A DNA stretch of 64,000 nucleotides from Mesodorylaimus sp. YZB2_4 (GCA_030248295.1 JASANH010000999.1:186001-250000), one strand, 5' to 3'. Shown: positions 11,105 to 24,400, counted from the first letter of the stretch. The notes: a model not told the origin generated them from the sequence alone. Program-made: numbers and translations.

Positions 11105-13307
11105 CCCCCATCATTCACCAACGCTACTGTAGATGAAATACAGGCCGCAAAAGAACACTTCAACGCGAGGTCATTTTAATTTATGAGACTTTTAAATACC
11201 CGAATGTAACCGTTTGCGAATGAGATCACTGCACTTTTTCGAGTTTTGAGATTTCTTTTTCCCCGAACGACAACGCTCGTTCCTTTTTTAGCAATGACCA
11301 CAGCGGCTTTGTGCGGGATAGGAAGATCTTTGATTCGTATTTCTCCTGCCGGTAGTTCTTCTTTAAAAGCATTTAATTCGACATCATTCGGTTGAATCGC
11401 ATCTTGCGTTGGTTGACGGCTGCCAATGATCGACGTTGCACAATAGGTAGACATTGGCGTCTTACTTGCCGACATCGTCGCTTGCGACTCGATGGGAACA
11501 GATCACTTAGTTGAAGATTTCACAAAGAAAGAAGATTTGGCCGGTGATTTCGACGAACTCTTTTTGAACATTATGTAAGACTTGAACTCGCAAAATCTTG
11601 GTAGAAAATGTCTTAACCTAGATGCACAGCAGGGAATGCTGCTAACAAGCGGGATGATCTAGCCGAGGTGGTATTGTACAGTACAACCTCCCTGGGCCAG
11701 CGGGCAGGAAACTCTAGCAGGCAGGTCTGACAAAAGGTTCTGAGAGAGGGGGGTTCAAAAGGGGAGAGGGTTTCTGAGAGACTCGACCTGGGTCTGGCCA
11801 GTCGACTTTTTTGACCCCCCTTTTATATTTGCTCTATCGAAAGGAGTCCATTGAAAAGCGCTTGGAGTCCATACTTGTGGATACATATGACAGATATACC
11901 AGCGTAGGAGCCTTGACCCTTTGCAGGATCTACGTCACTTCCACTCTTGGGTCAGCGGGTCCGTAGATCAGGACAGCAGTGTCGCTCTTATGTGTCTCTC
12001 ACCTCTATCTAGAGTGCGCATTCACGTTTAGGTAGGAGTAAACTATGAGTATGAGTTTATGTAGGATGGGACTTTTTTGTGTGCATCTCCTGCGACTCAC
12101 GATCAGATACGCCTCATGTAATTGTGAACCTGGCTCCGGCACACTAACTGCTGTAGCTTGTTTTGTATACAGTAGTTGTTGATCTCTACATACAAGCCAA
12201 AATACGCATACGCATACGCATACGGATTCTGGGTTGTGTACGCTTGTACGCATACGCAAACTTGCTTGTACGCAATACGTACAATGCGTACTTTGCTATA
12301 AACAGCCTGATGAGCTAAACAGCTGTAAATGGCGCAATTTGGTTGCGACTACGCTGCGCTTGCAAGGAAGGGATCTGCCTCGCTCTGCTCTGGTTGTGCT
12401 GGTTTATCACTCTTTCTATGTGCTTGGTAATCCATGGGGGCGCGCTGGGGTCCCCCATGAGGTACATGAGCCACCCAACAGCGATATCTCAACAGCCTTA
12501 TGTCATGAAGCGATGAAATTTCGTTTCTTAGTGTGACTTTACACTAGATTAAGTTCTACCGAAGGAATTTGCAAGATCTTTTTTCCGTTCGGGCCCGACT
12601 CATACTAGGGGTGCGAGGGCGAAAAACCCGACCAGGTTTCTTGTTTTCGCGGACTAGGGTGCTCAGAAGGGGGTCCACTTGGATGGAATTATCATTTTTT
12701 GTACTTTTAGACCCTATACAAACCGTCTGGAGAGGTCTAGGGCAACTTTCTATAGCTCAATCGAGTCAGGATGGTGAGGGGAGCAATTCCTGACCACAAA
12801 ATTTCACTTGTTACAAAAGTTAGAACTTTTGGTTTTTGTTGGGGGTCCATTTGCACAGAAAAACTCAAAAAATTTGGAAACGCAGAAAAATTCTGCAGGA
12901 TATGACTTGGTGGCTCATCGAGGATACAGGGTCATAGGACTCATGGAATTTCTGTTATCTCAATATACAGTATATATAAACGGCAAATCCATGTCTAGTT
13001 TTTAAAATCGTGGGAAATTCAAAATGTGGGATCCAACACTTCTTGTACATTTTGAAAGCTGTCTCTGCACAAGAATGACGATGACAGTTATACTTGAAGA
13101 ATGAAACGATGCTTGAAAAACTTGAGAAAACAGCGCGAAATTCAAATTGAAAAATTGACTTTCAAAAATGGTGTTTATACAGCGGACTTTTGAGGAACTG
13201 GTTTACGGGAGCACGCAATGTCCCTCATACTTTTGCGAGTTGAGCGCAAAACAGGGTCGCTGCATGAGTTTTAATAAACATAATATACAGTAGATACGAG
13301 GGTGAGT
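11105..13307 (+). repeat. Copy 2 of the ~2-kb direct repeat
   Basis: Matches 1,352-3,336 at high identity, with an additional ~230 bp at 11,190-11,425. It contains the third copy of the ~180-bp module (11,663-11,842) and the same low-complexity GCATAC tract (12,200-12,265). Its right end at 13,307 is the point where copy 1 meets the 30-bp palindrome. Confidence 0.85.
11176..11475 (-). CDS. Unrecognised 99-codon ORF
   Basis: An ATG-initiated minus-strand ORF with balanced composition and a basic C-terminal half rich in Lys/Arg/Val. Most of its body (11,190-11,425) is exactly the segment missing from copy 1 of the direct repeat, where only the first codons survive. A divergent 28-codon plus-strand ORF (11,491-11,577) starts 15 bp away and is conserved in both copies. 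No family is recognised. It could be a relic of the mobile element that produced the repeat. Confidence 0.25.
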   Translation of the reverse strand: MSASKTPMSTYCATSIIGSRQPTQDAIQPNDVELNAFKEELPAGEIRIKDLPIPHKAAVVIAKKGTSVVVRGKRNLKTRKSAVISFANGYIRVFKSLIN

Positions 13308-13309
13308 GG

Positions 13310-14690
13310 GTCTAATGTCCTGTACATGGAAATCATGTAAAACCAGTAAAAGCATAAGACTCACAAGACCAGTAGCGTAGAACAACATTTTAACGGCAGG
13401 AAATTCAAAGTCGAACGGAAACATCATTTTTGACTGCTACAAAAGCTGTCATGTCTTAAAAAGAAGCGATATGTTTTAAAACAGCGGTCTTTCTTTGCGA
13501 TGTTATTAAAGAGCGTGGCAATTAAACTGCAAAGATGCAGGTTATAATTGAGGATAGAGGATGATCTGAAAACGAGGTTAAAATGTCATACCGTGAATGG
13601 CAGCGTGAAAAAATTGACCAGAGATAATGCTGCAATATATTTTATTTAATTGTGGCAGGGAATTCCTTTATGTATACTGCTTGTCACCCACTATCAAATT
13701 TGACTTGGGCACAACATGTTGGGAGTCGATGAGACTGAAAAAAGGAAATGCTGATGACATACAGGACTGACCTAATGTTTGCTGAATTCAGTCAACAGTG
13801 CAACGACTAGTCTTAAGGAGAGGCTGTATTTTCCTGAAATACTAGTACCCAGGGCGTCACATCACATCCCTGAAATACTTGTGATGTTCAAACAAGTGCC
13901 CAACCTTGGCTAAGCCAGAGAGAGAGAGATTTAGTGGAAGACTCACCATGGTTGTCGAGCGAGGAAACAATGGCAACTGCTTTTAATGTATTTGCGCATG
14001 AGTAGAAGCAAATTTTGTAGAATGGTTCTACTTGCACTCACGATTGCATGTGCTCGAAAGGGGCCAGTCCTCGAGGGGGTATATTTGGCGGGTGCAGAAG
14101 AGTCAGGACTAAAAAAGGAGTGAAATTTGCGAAAAATTCATGAAATGAAACTGGGGGAGGTAGAACGTGTGGTTTGATGCGCCTTCGGAGCAGGCCAGTC
14201 CAGGATGACAAAAGAAGATCGAGAAAGATCCCGCCTGGCTCTGGCTGGTCACATATACTCGCGGTTTTAGGGTTTACTAGTAGACCATAACAACTAGCCT
14301 CATTTATGTCAGCGGTCATGCCAGATGCTACTCTGAGCAATGCTGATGCACCCAAGTTATTGTTCAGGAGCAGCAAATCTTGCATGTTTCCGCTTGATGC
14401 TTCAGTGATCGTGATAGAAGCAAGCACGTGGAGCAAGTCTGGCACCTTATTTCGCATTGAATTAGCCTATCCAGACATCAGGGAATGCGCAATGAATAGA
14501 AACTGAGATGTCATTTTCCCTTTTTATCAAATATATTCTGGTCGAATGTCCACTCGCTATCACTGGATGCCATGCTATGCTATTTACTCTCTCGCCAAAC
14601 ACTTATCAGTGCACTTAAACGGCAGAGGACATGTGAAGTAGGAACAATAAAACGAACTAAACGTCTAAGCTTACGAGAACAAGATTGCGT
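13310..14690. other. Unique stretch with one unrecognised ORF
   Basis: A 139-codon minus-strand ORF lies at 14,038-14,457; its N-terminal half has leucine-rich, protein-like composition, but no motif or convincing splice partner was found. It could be one exon of an unknown gene or chance. The rest of the stretch shows nothing. Confidence 0.25.
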
Positions 14691-15075
14691 GATCCTCTGC
14701 TTATTGCCACGATCAGTCGTTCTGTTGATATTCACGCAGAAAAGATAGCTTCTTCCCAGACAGTTTTCTAAAAACTGCGGTTGCGTTTAGCAGTGGCCGA
14801 GTAGACCAGCCATCCCAAGTCCTGGTTTCAATGTGGGAGTTGACTGGTCCAAAAGTTTCGAGTCTGTCACAACAGATTTTTTTGAAAATAAAAACATGGG
14901 TTTTGATTTTTTGCCACAAACTAGTCTGGCCCAAAACACTTGTCCCAACATAGATCCACTGGGAGAATTGAGTGACTACCATGAAAAGCATAAACCTGAA
15001 ACGGAACGTGAATTCCAACTCTTGCACATAAACTGCACAGATTTTTCGGAAATGCACTTAGTTATACAGGCGGTT
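14690..15075 (-). repeat. Inverted repeat partner of 3,840-4,285
   Basis: Homologous in inverted orientation to 3,840-4,285. Overlapping ORFs on both strands here (14,713-15,057 and 14,833-15,243) reflect the shared repeat and not genes. Confidence 0.7.
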
Positions 15076-16261
15076 GGAAAAACAAAAAAAGTACCTTTTT
15101 TATGCCTCTATCATACTCAATACCGTACGGTATATTCGGCTGCGCAAAAAATTTTTGGGCTACCCTCATATTTCTTTTTCACAATGACGTTCCTCTGTCC
15201 TGTGGAAAGAAGAGAATTAAAAACCAAAAATTCTATTAAGTGACGGAGTCGAACAGAGCATCATGGTCGCAAGAAAAACGTATTGTCGGAAAGCTACTCT
15301 CTGCCACGAACTAGTCGTTCACTGCCAAGAAGATGCAGAAGGCGAGCGGACGCAAGGAATAAATGGAGCATTGACAGCTTGACAAAGCCGAAGCCAGCCT
15401 CAGGAGAACTAGCTCATGTTCAGGGTGGTCTAAACTTTTTTTCCAGAGCTCTCTTACCGAAGCTAAACCGGGAAACTAAGGATCCTCAAATCTTATCAAG
15501 TTATTTGCATGGATGTTTCTCAGCAATGTTACTCCACATCAAATAAAAAAATCCTGCCCATGGAAACTCTCTCCACATCTAATTGTATTCGTTCACGAAT
15601 TCTATCCGCAAATTTATTCGGGCACACCACAGGGTCGACCGTACCACCGTACCGGCCGTACCGTACCGCCGTACCAGGGGGAGGAGTGGTTACGGTACGG
15701 TACGGGTATGGCACTGAAAACAGGCTAGTACGGCCCGTACCGAGTTTTATAATATTTTGTGTGTAATTTAACGTTTCGTACTTCGCTTCAAAGCGGCCAA
15801 TTTTTATGCAGAGGAAATGAATCTAGCAGTTGTTGGTTTATCATCCCAAACTATTGTTAGATAATTAACTCCAGAAGTGACCGAAATTTCAAGCATTTAC
15901 TCGCAGAGCATCTTATCTTATAATCCTGATGCTAGTAGGCTAACTTTGGGGCTGAATTCTCATGAATTCCTTATAAATTCTATCAAGTGCTGCTTAAAAT
16001 GCTGCTTTCTTGAATTGAAATGTGGTCATTCATGGAATCGCTGTTGCTGCATTTGAGGCGCCTGCCATGATATGGTTTCGTCAATGAAAGACTCAATTTC
16101 TTGCCCTCAATTTTTCGAAGCGCTAGTTAGGGAACCCAGCATTGATCAAATTTCAACAGATCGTTTCTGCAATGTTCTCTCATCCATCCTATACAAAAAT
16201 GTTGTCGGCATCTTGCGCAAGACATCGAAACAGAAGGCTTCAGGATCTACCACAGTATGTA

Positions 16262-18049
16262 GGTCATTTCGTCCCCGCCATTTCGTCCCCGCCATTTCGT
16301 CCCCGCCATTTCGTCCCCCCCCCCTTTTCGTCCCTGCCGTTTCGTCCCCGGCCTTTTTCGTCCCTGAGCATTTCGTCCCCAGCTGTCTAATCGACTCACT
16401 ATGTCCTCACTGTACTGTATACTCGTATGTACTTGTCACAGAAAAAAGTAATGTCAACCAAGAATGCAATAACGATAAAGCACGACCCAAAACGCCGACC
16501 GAACCTAAGCCAACTCATAGTTATATGCAATACCACTTAAATAAGGAATAAGATCACGATTATGAAAATCTTTAACGATGGTCTTGAAACGGGCAGAGAT
16601 GGCCGCGTATTTCTTGCTCTTTTTCGAGTTGCTGTGGTTTTCAGCCACTAGCTGAGCGACCTCGTACTGGTGCATTCCTTGTTGCTTTTTCAAATTATCC
16701 ATAAAGCGAAAAACGTGAGGGAGCGAAGAACCACAGATCTCTTGAGAGCCTCGATGCCAGCCTTTAACGCCGTTTTTGGTGCGATGTTGATCGTCCAAAG
16801 TACGCTGGTACATGTTCCAAAGCTGAATCGGGAGCAGCGGTGCTTGCCGACGTCGACGTTGCCTCCGGCCAATATATGTGTCCTCGGAGTAGTTGGCAAC
16901 TGGCAGCGCCTCAGCAGGAAAATTTTCGTTTTCCACCAACTCTTCAAAGGCGTCGATCACTGAAGATGGTGGCACAAACGCGACGGCTAGAATCATTCGA
17001 ATCCAAAGAGCGAAGTCGTGGTCATTTTCATACCGAGCTTTGAGCCCTTCAGCTTGAACTTTGCGCCATACTGACTGAGCCAAATGAAAGAAGCACCCAC
17101 TGTGAGTGATGCCTGGAAATTCCTCTTGAAACGCGCCGATCACGGCCTGCTCGAAATCCGTCATGATATGGGTTGGCTGAAAACCAGGTTGAAGCCGTTT
17201 CAGCTCTTGTAGCAATCTTACGTACGTGTCCATCTTCTTGTCAGGAAGAAGGGCGTAAACGACAGGAGGACGGCATCGTATTTGGCAATGTGGATCGTGT
17301 ACATTTGACTGAAAAGAGATGGAGCCGTGCTGAACGTTCCGTCACCAAACCATTGCCGACTTTGAGCAAGAAGCTGTAGGTTGCAAAGATTAAAATTCTC
17401 CCAGGGAGAAGCTGATTCTAGGAGTCATACATTGAAAATGGTTCTACGACTCCGTCCACTTGAATTTCCTTGTAGCGCTGTAAACAAATTACTTTCAGTG
17501 TCCTAACTCATGTGCCCATGCGCTCATGTGGCTCAAAGTATCACATCGGCGTAGCTGACGAATAACCATGTCTTCTAGCGTTCCAGGCAAAGCGGGGTGA
17601 TCTGCGTCATCGTTCCGGGCGTATCGTTATGATGAGCGCAGGCTTTTTTGGTATCAAGATAGCAACGTCCGCAGGAAGTTCGGCGACGATATTTGCCAGT
17701 ATCTGCTGTGGCTGTTTGTAAGTCGCAGTCGCACGTTTTTCGTTTGTTGGTATCGCAAACCCAAATTGCATTCTCCCCATTCGCTGCCATCTTCGGAAAG
17801 AGATACACGTGGTTTTTATGGATCAGTTTCCGCTTGTTACGAACTGAAACGACACTGTCAGCCATTTTCGTGATGACTGAGAAAGGCCAACGCACAAATA
17901 TTCGAAGAAATCTGACGAGGAAAACCCACCGTACCACTGACAATGAGTTCGAAACAATAACAAAGACATTGCAGCAGAGGTTATTTATGCTCGTATGTTG
18001 GCCGGGGATGAAATGGGTCAGGGACGAAAAAGGCGGGGACGAAGTGTCC
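16262..18049. mobile_element. Inner element with TTTCGTCCCCGCC-type inverted ends
   Basis: At 16,262-16,383 about seven copies of a TTTCGTCCC(C/T)GCC unit occur in tandem. The inverted form occurs at 18,002-18,049, ending GGGGACGAAGTGTCC. The ends GGTCATTTCGTCCCCGCC and GGACACTTCGTCCCCGCC agree at 16 of 18 positions. The MULE transposase frame lies between them. Tandemly repeated GGGACGAA-type ends are familiar from animal MULEs. No target duplication could be found at these inner borders. Confidence 0.6.
16505..17865 (-). pseudogene. FLYWCH-MULE transposase, decayed
   Basis: From the ATG at 17865 the minus strand encodes a FLYWCH-like zinc finger: an H-V-Y-L-F aromatic strand, then I-W-V-C-D, C-D-C-D-L, and C-A-H-H-N as the last ligands (to about 17,625). 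After a poorly resolved stretch the transposase core follows: W-F-G-D-G-T-F at about 17,335-17,357 with the first catalytic Asp, I-M-T-D-F-E-Q-A at about 17,150-17,165 with the second, and G-C-F-F-H-L-A-Q just after. The long ORF 17233-16505 ends in TAG. Two frameshifts are needed to join the parts, near 17,620 and 17,268, so this copy is unlikely to make active transposase. The pairing of a FLYWCH finger with a MULE core is known in animal MULEs. Confidence 0.8.
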
Positions 18050-18589
18050 GATGGTCGCGGCACAGATATATACCACGATCTCATATCATTGGAGTTGTAG
18101 ATCATGCGTTTAAAGACCCCTGAAGGGTCTTTGAGCCTACATGTACAGAGCATGGTAGAGCCAAAGGATTTCTGGTAATATGCGATATCAAAGGGTGGAG
18201 ACCGCTTTGAAGTCCAGGATTCCAGGCTCTTATCGAAACTTTATTGCTGGTCTTGGTTACGATACTGTATCTTAAAACCTGATCTTAAAGCCCGACGATG
18301 ATCAAACTTTTCACAGCGAAGGAGTAGATGATTATATTAGGCATGAAAATTTCCGAGATACACACCAGAGTTAGAAAGCGTTTACTTGAAATATCTATAA
18401 AATCTTTTGAAAAAAATTTTCAAATTTTTTTGGCTGTCAAGATGGAGTTTTTTATTAGCACGGTACGGTACAATACGGCGGGCCGGTACGGTATGGTACG
18501 GCCGTACCAGGCCCCAGGTACGGGTAAGGGTACGGGTACAATACGGATTTGGTCAAAAAAGTCGGTACGGTCGACCCTGGGGCACACCT

Positions 18590-18920
18590 AACATCTTTGT
18601 GAGAGCCCGCTTAGCCCAGCCATTCAATGGCGCTTTCAATTGATGTTTCTAAACTCCGCGCCAGTATGAAAAAACAGAAACACAAGCGCCAACTATACTT
18701 GATGATCGATAACTCAAGAGTGACTCAACCAAAAAAGTTGTTTTTTTATCAATTCTTATCGAAATCCGTACTGTATCTGACGAGATACGAATTAAAATCT
18801 GAAACTGTGACCATTTTGAGAAATAACTCAGAAATCTCTTCAGAAATCAGACAGACTCTTTTCAGAAATTAGAGCTTAAAAAAATGCTACTCAAAAGACA
18901 GAGCCAGAAAGTAGAAGCTT
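18590..18920. other. Stretch without a recognisable gene
   Basis: AT-rich flank of the transposon; short plus-strand ORFs show no family motif. Confidence 0.4.
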
Positions 18921-18929
18921 TCAGAAAAA

Positions 18930-21170
18930 CTTACATTTACAACTGTACGACCCCTGGTTCTTGATCTAGGCACATCTCCTATTCCTCGGGAATTTCAGTC
19001 TGTTACGATTGCGACCACGAGATGTGTCTACATTACTTGTCTGTAATTCACCTTTACAAATAGAAGCGACTCCATCTAGCTGACCTGACATGATTATTGG
19101 AAAAGGAATATAGCGCAAATTCTTATAAATCACGTATCTTCTAAAATTCATAGTTATAAGAGTCCCAATCATATTGCTACCAAAGTCAGGTTGAGTTGCT
19201 AAGCATGCATTGTACACTGAAATAGATAAATATTAGATGGCCAGATAATTTCTGCAAAACGCACCATCATATCTTTTGAGAATCGGAGCCGGCGCTTTTT
19301 CTTCTTTCTCCTTAGCCTCACTTACTCTACAGTGTGAGGTACTTCCAGCGCAATGCCCAATACCAGGTGAGAAATCACGTTGCTCGATTTAATAGCAATC
19401 CATTGCAACTGCTGTAGGCTACACTTGTGTCTGGGACCTCGCATAGAGAGAGAAATATTGCATTTGAAATGATCCTCGTCGCGCCTTGTCGCGACTCTCG
19501 CGATAATGACCTTCCCTTCTTCTCATCGAATCATCACATCATCTTTCAACATAGTAACCTTTCTCACGGATCTTCCTGAAACAATCCAATTTCCCACATG
19601 TACATTCTAGCGCACTCTCTGCTTCTTACCCAAACAGATTGCTTTTTCTATCCACATTCCACTCTCTTCAGCTATTCTGTGCCTATTAGCTGTAGGATGA
19701 TATTTCAGTGTGCAGTAAATGACTGTCGAAATTCAGCTGTGTTCTCTTCTGTAGGGAAACATCGCTACACGCCTCTTCTTGTTGTGCAGAGACAGCATTG
19801 TCTGGCAGTACTCGCAGAAATAAGTTTCGCCAACCATTTCGAAAGACGACAGGTGACACAACTTAGCTGAACGCATTCTGCTCATCCTTATACAGACACC
19901 GATCACCTGACTGGACAAGCCAGAACACGTCACCAGCTCGCCCGTTTCAGAAAATCTGTATGAGTAGGTCGATTTCTTCAGGGCAGTCATTGTCCTGGTT
20001 TGTTTTGGTAGTGAGCAGTCGGTTGGTTCCTGTCGAATTCGAACGATGTATTTTCCTAAATTTCCCCACAAAGCTTTGAGCGCCTGCATGCAATAGGTCA
20101 AAGATAATCATCAAGTGAAATTAGAAATGGTTGTACCTCCAGCCTTGCCAGAATTAACTTATTTACTGGCCGGAAGTCAGAACGCCATTATGAAGAACAA
20201 GCAAGGTGGAAAGTGGCCAGTGATGGTCAAGTCGGTGTGGTAACCAAGTTTTGGCAAGGCCTTGACGGTGGGAGAAATCGCCATGAAAAGAACAAACTTC
20301 TATTTGAAACAAGGAATGGGAAGTGGAAAGTGAAACAGTTTAGCCCTGTCAGTTTTGCCTGTCACAATATTATGATGATGTTTGGTTACGAAAATATGGA
20401 CCTGATTTGTCACAGTGACAGGAATGACAGAATTTAGTTGTATCTGTCAAGTTGGATAGAGATTTCTTTTACGCTTATATTGATGCTCTGAAGAATTATC
20501 TGAAACAAGGTATGGATTGGGCGCATTTCGGTCAATGATGGATTTATGTTTCTGAGTGACTTGAGAATGTAACAAACTGAAAACTTGACTTTTCTCATTC
20601 ACTTCCGATAATTAGCTGCCCAACTCTACGCAGGCAAATAGGGATTGGGTTGTAATCACTCATTTGATGACCCAATGCTGCCACAGAATTACACTTTTCG
20701 ATTATTGTGTCCGTTAAGTATGTCCATGAATAGCCTGAGATGATTTTATTCCTTCTACAGCATACAGTATAACGTTCTTCATCTAATTTTAAAAACAAGT
20801 AAGGACGCAATCGTTCATTTTAAATCTTTTCAAAACAATCCATTTTTGACACTGATCCGATGTTCTCAAGGTACATTTGCGATAGGTGGCAAAGAGGCTG
20901 TCGGTTTCATTAGTGAAGCATATATGATCATCCCTGTCTGGCCGTATTGTTCGGTTGCAGTAGCGATAGTATAGGAAAAGTGTTTTGGTCTGCTGTCCTT
21001 GTATTTCGACACGAAAGGTAAAGTGCTTGCCAGGATGGTAATTGTGATGGAGCGATGTTTGGGGACTTACATACTATCTCCACAGTAGCAGATGATGGTC
21101 CACCATCCTGACTGGACAGACAATGTCAAAGGCAATCCAACTGCGCACAGATTGTATTTCAGAAAAAGCA
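18930..21170 (-). CDS. Unrecognised cysteine-rich multi-exon gene
   Basis: Several minus-strand segments look coding, but I could not join them all. The best is exon 19216-19052: acceptor TATTTCAG, donor GGTGAAT, 165 nt, phase 1 at both ends, fully open, two cysteines. Others are 20,817-21,033 (open, cysteine-rich, with aromatic/Tyr-rich strands), 20,595-20,787 after a TTAG acceptor (C-C and I-C pairs), 21,069-21,160 ending in a GTAAGT donor (I-I-C-Y-C-G-D), and 19,900-20,075. The composition suggests an extracellular, disulphide-bonded protein with repeated modules. No known domain is recognised. The exon at 19,052-19,216 resembles the satellite monomer at 61.3-64 kb. Confidence 0.4.
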
Positions 21171-21466
21171 GGACTTGTGCATTTTATGGAAGCAGTTTCA
21201 TTCGATCATGCCATTCTCGCCCCTACAGTCTATCGCCCCATGCATCATTCCCGTTCCCTGTTGCAGTAAAAACATTTTATCTCCACAATATTTAGTAGTG
21301 AACCGTAGTTTATCGGGATCCGGATCCTGAACAAACGCTAGTGCTGGGCCCGTTCTAAATTATTGTGGAAATGACCCCTGGATCTTTAGCGGTTCAGTAC
21401 ACCCAAGATAATCAGTTCACTCTATTCTCAGTATCGCCCCAGACCTTGGTTTTTTATAGTAGAACC

Positions 21467-24400
21467 ATGGCGCAAGCGAAGGTGCCCAAACTGTAAATCC
21501 TACATTCTTACATTTTGTCCACTTCAGGTACGGTTCTTACTCAGATATTGGTCAATTTATCGAAGAATATTTGAAACCCAAAGATCGTATCTTACAAATA
21601 GGATGCGGGAATTCCGTTTTGGCCGACAATCTCTACGATAGTGGCTTCCAGCACGTGGTCAGTATCGATATTATCGATGATGTAATTAAACAGAAAAAAG
21701 AGAAAAATAATGATATAAGACCAGAATTAGAATTCCATACTATCGATATTACGAAATCGGACGAAAAAAACGATTTATTGCGAAGGGACGGATATTAAGT
21801 GGTATTGGACAAGGGCACTTTGGATGCACTTCTGCCACCCGATTCTAGTCGAGATCAAGAGGCGGGTGTGAGAAGAATGTTCGGAGAAGTGAATCGTGTG
21901 CTGGCTGTTGGTGGACGATACGTCATTATAACCCTGGCCCAACCGGAAGTGGTCCGTTTATGGGTGACCGCATTCCAGAATGCATTAGATAGAACATATA
22001 TTCTACGAGTACAACAATTGAATATTGGCGGGGCGGGATCGAATGGTGAATGGAACTTACCAACATTTCTTTTGGTAGCCACGAAATTGAAGCCGCCTGC
22101 CACAGGGACGAATGCGATGCCTTTGGTGAGAGGATGGGGAGACTAAGAATAGGTGCGGATGCAGGGATCATTCAAGGCTAAATATTTGGCAAAGTCAGGG
22201 AGTCCTAAAAATGTCCAAGAAGTCTGGGAAAGTCGAAGAGGATGGGAATTGTTGAGCCAAAATCACAAAACTAAGACTTCATTTTGAGGTTTCCAATTTT
22301 GAATCTCCGGTTTTTCTATTTATTTTTTTATCATGCTGGAAATCACTAAATCAGCTGAAATTGGTTTAGTACGGATGAATCAGTGTAAAAATGATTGGGA
22401 AAAATCGAATTTTTATCTCGAAAATCATTTTCCTTTCGTGTGATGCGTTGTAAATGTGTTTACGCCCGTGGTCATTGGCCCTCTCGAAGCATACGCCCAG
22501 GAGAAGCAGAAGCCGTCGGGTTGATGTTTCTGGTTCGTACCGACTGGAAGACCTGCCCGAATCCTGGCTATCTTCTCCAGCCTTTTAGATGGGTTCTGTT
22601 TTAGATGTGCGAATTCCTTGAACCAAGGCAAGCTGCGGCGCCTCGACGATTGACAAAGACTGATGATCTTTTAGAAGCTGTAAAAAGTGCTCAAGAAGAC
22701 GCCATATTCTGCGATAAGGCCAGAGCGAAGTAAGTTATGTTTTAAAATATCGTTTGGGTCAGTCAAAGCTTTAATAAATCAGTCCTGTCCTCATGGGGAA
22801 GAATGGTCTGTTATCCCATCCCCGTTGCCTCCGTCATGTTTGCGTTGGGTAACGAGGAGTTCAAGTGTCTTGTCCCCCCCCCCCCCCGTCCCGGGTCGAT
22901 TTTCTGCTTTGACTGTAACAGATGCATTTTCTGGCTTTCAGGGACCTCCTCGACGAACTGCGAATTGATCTGCATGGTTCCAATTCGACTTGCGGACCTC
23001 GTTATACCATTCGTTTGACCAGTGCTGCGGACAGGAAGAGAAAATACGCGCATCCGTATGCCATTTTTGTGATACCACAAGGAAGGTAAGGGGGGGCTTG
23101 GTGTGTTGACATGCTATCCCTCTGGCAGGGGCAGACCATGCACTTGCGAAATCTGGCACGCGCACTGTAGGGCATAGAGGCGGCCGCTGTGGTGCAGGGA
23201 GTCGGCATGCGTCTACCTGTATTGGTAGAGAGCGGCTGGACTCGTCGAGGGCGATCGTCCTGGCGATGGAAGTCGGTTTGCGGACCACGAATCCTCGCTC
23301 ACCTTGCGCGCCAGGCCGTGGGTGACGCACCTGGTGCCGTCGGGGTGCTCTGAGAGACAGAAGCCAAAACGAGGAGACAATCTCGGCTGTCGAACACCGG
23401 AAGTTTAGAGCTCACCCGCCATCGGCCGAGGAAGTTGGTGTCCAGTCCAGGGTGCCCCAGTGTAGGTGCTCCGTGGAGACACACAGAGGGACGCTGCAGT
23501 GAGAGCTGGTCCCCGCTCAGCCTTGCTTAGACGGTTTGACTGCTGGCCGACTGGAGGCAAAACAAACTTCAGCCACAGAAGATTTAAAAAACTGAGACAT
23601 AAAATTATGGAAAAATTTTTACCTGGTTGGGAGTTGAACCCTCCCCTGCCAGTGTGCAATCGGGCAGGTGGCTCAGGGATAGCCATTATAGAATGCTGCG
23701 CTTTCTAGACCACTGGCGAGGAAAACTGGGTATTAACGCCACATTAAAAAAGTATGATTTTGAAATTTTTCTTTTGGCAACCTTTAGAAATACTGGCTGC
23801 GCCCCTGCTGAACGAGTTGGAGTTGAATTAAATCTTGAACTTCAAGCTCAAGTTATCGATTGTCTTTTTGCTGCCATTGGGGGGCCAATTGCTTAGCATG
23901 CATAAGAATTTCAGGCATGAGCGGGATTTGAACCCTCGCCTCTAGGATTATTAGTCCAACAGACTAAGCACTTTTGTACCGTCGAGATTCAACAACCGCG
24001 ACGCGACAGGGCGGAATTAATGGTTGAAATTTAGCGCACTTATTCGAATCCCGCTCAAGGCTCAAGCTTTTATGTGTTATCTTGGCTGAAAGTTACAACG
24101 CCTTTTTTCATTCAACTTCAACAATGTCTATCCTATTTTAGGGAACACGAATGGCTGTTCTCAACACCGAAGGGACGTCGAGAACTGTGCTCTCAGGCCT
24201 CTGCCCGCCGTTTGGACGTGGTGTTTCTGGGCCGTGATCACGAATTCCTTAGTTTGGACACAGTCAAAGAAGAATTGAACGAGCGGGTTATGGATTTTGC
24301 ACCAGCGGACGTATCGGCCAAAAGTGCTGGCAGTCGTCAGGTGCCGCATCTCTCGTTGGGAGAAGATTTAGGCGAAAGGAAGACTGTTCATCGAGGCGAT

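Larger units (their letters stand above)
15629..18579. mobile_element. TIR transposon with 9-bp target duplication and GTACGG-rich ends
   Basis: The ends are inverted: ACAGGGTCGACCGTACC at 15,629 and GGTACGGTCGACCCTG at 18,579. They are flanked by an exact 9-bp direct duplication GGGCACACC (15,620-15,628 and 18,580-18,588). Both subterminal regions (15,640-15,745 and 18,460-18,570) are packed with GTACGG/CCGTAC words. A 9-bp duplication is typical of Mutator-like elements. A FLYWCH-MULE with its own terminal-like repeats lies inside, so this is either a nested pair or one element with complex ends. Confidence 0.8.

Noticed and set aside
15620-15770. Coding sequence in the GTACGG-rich stretch
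   Set aside because: All six frames are open because of the simple repeat; it is a transposon end.
23925-23985. Functional tRNA-Ile gene
   Set aside because: Anticodon loop and T-arm are fine, but acceptor and D stems do not close.
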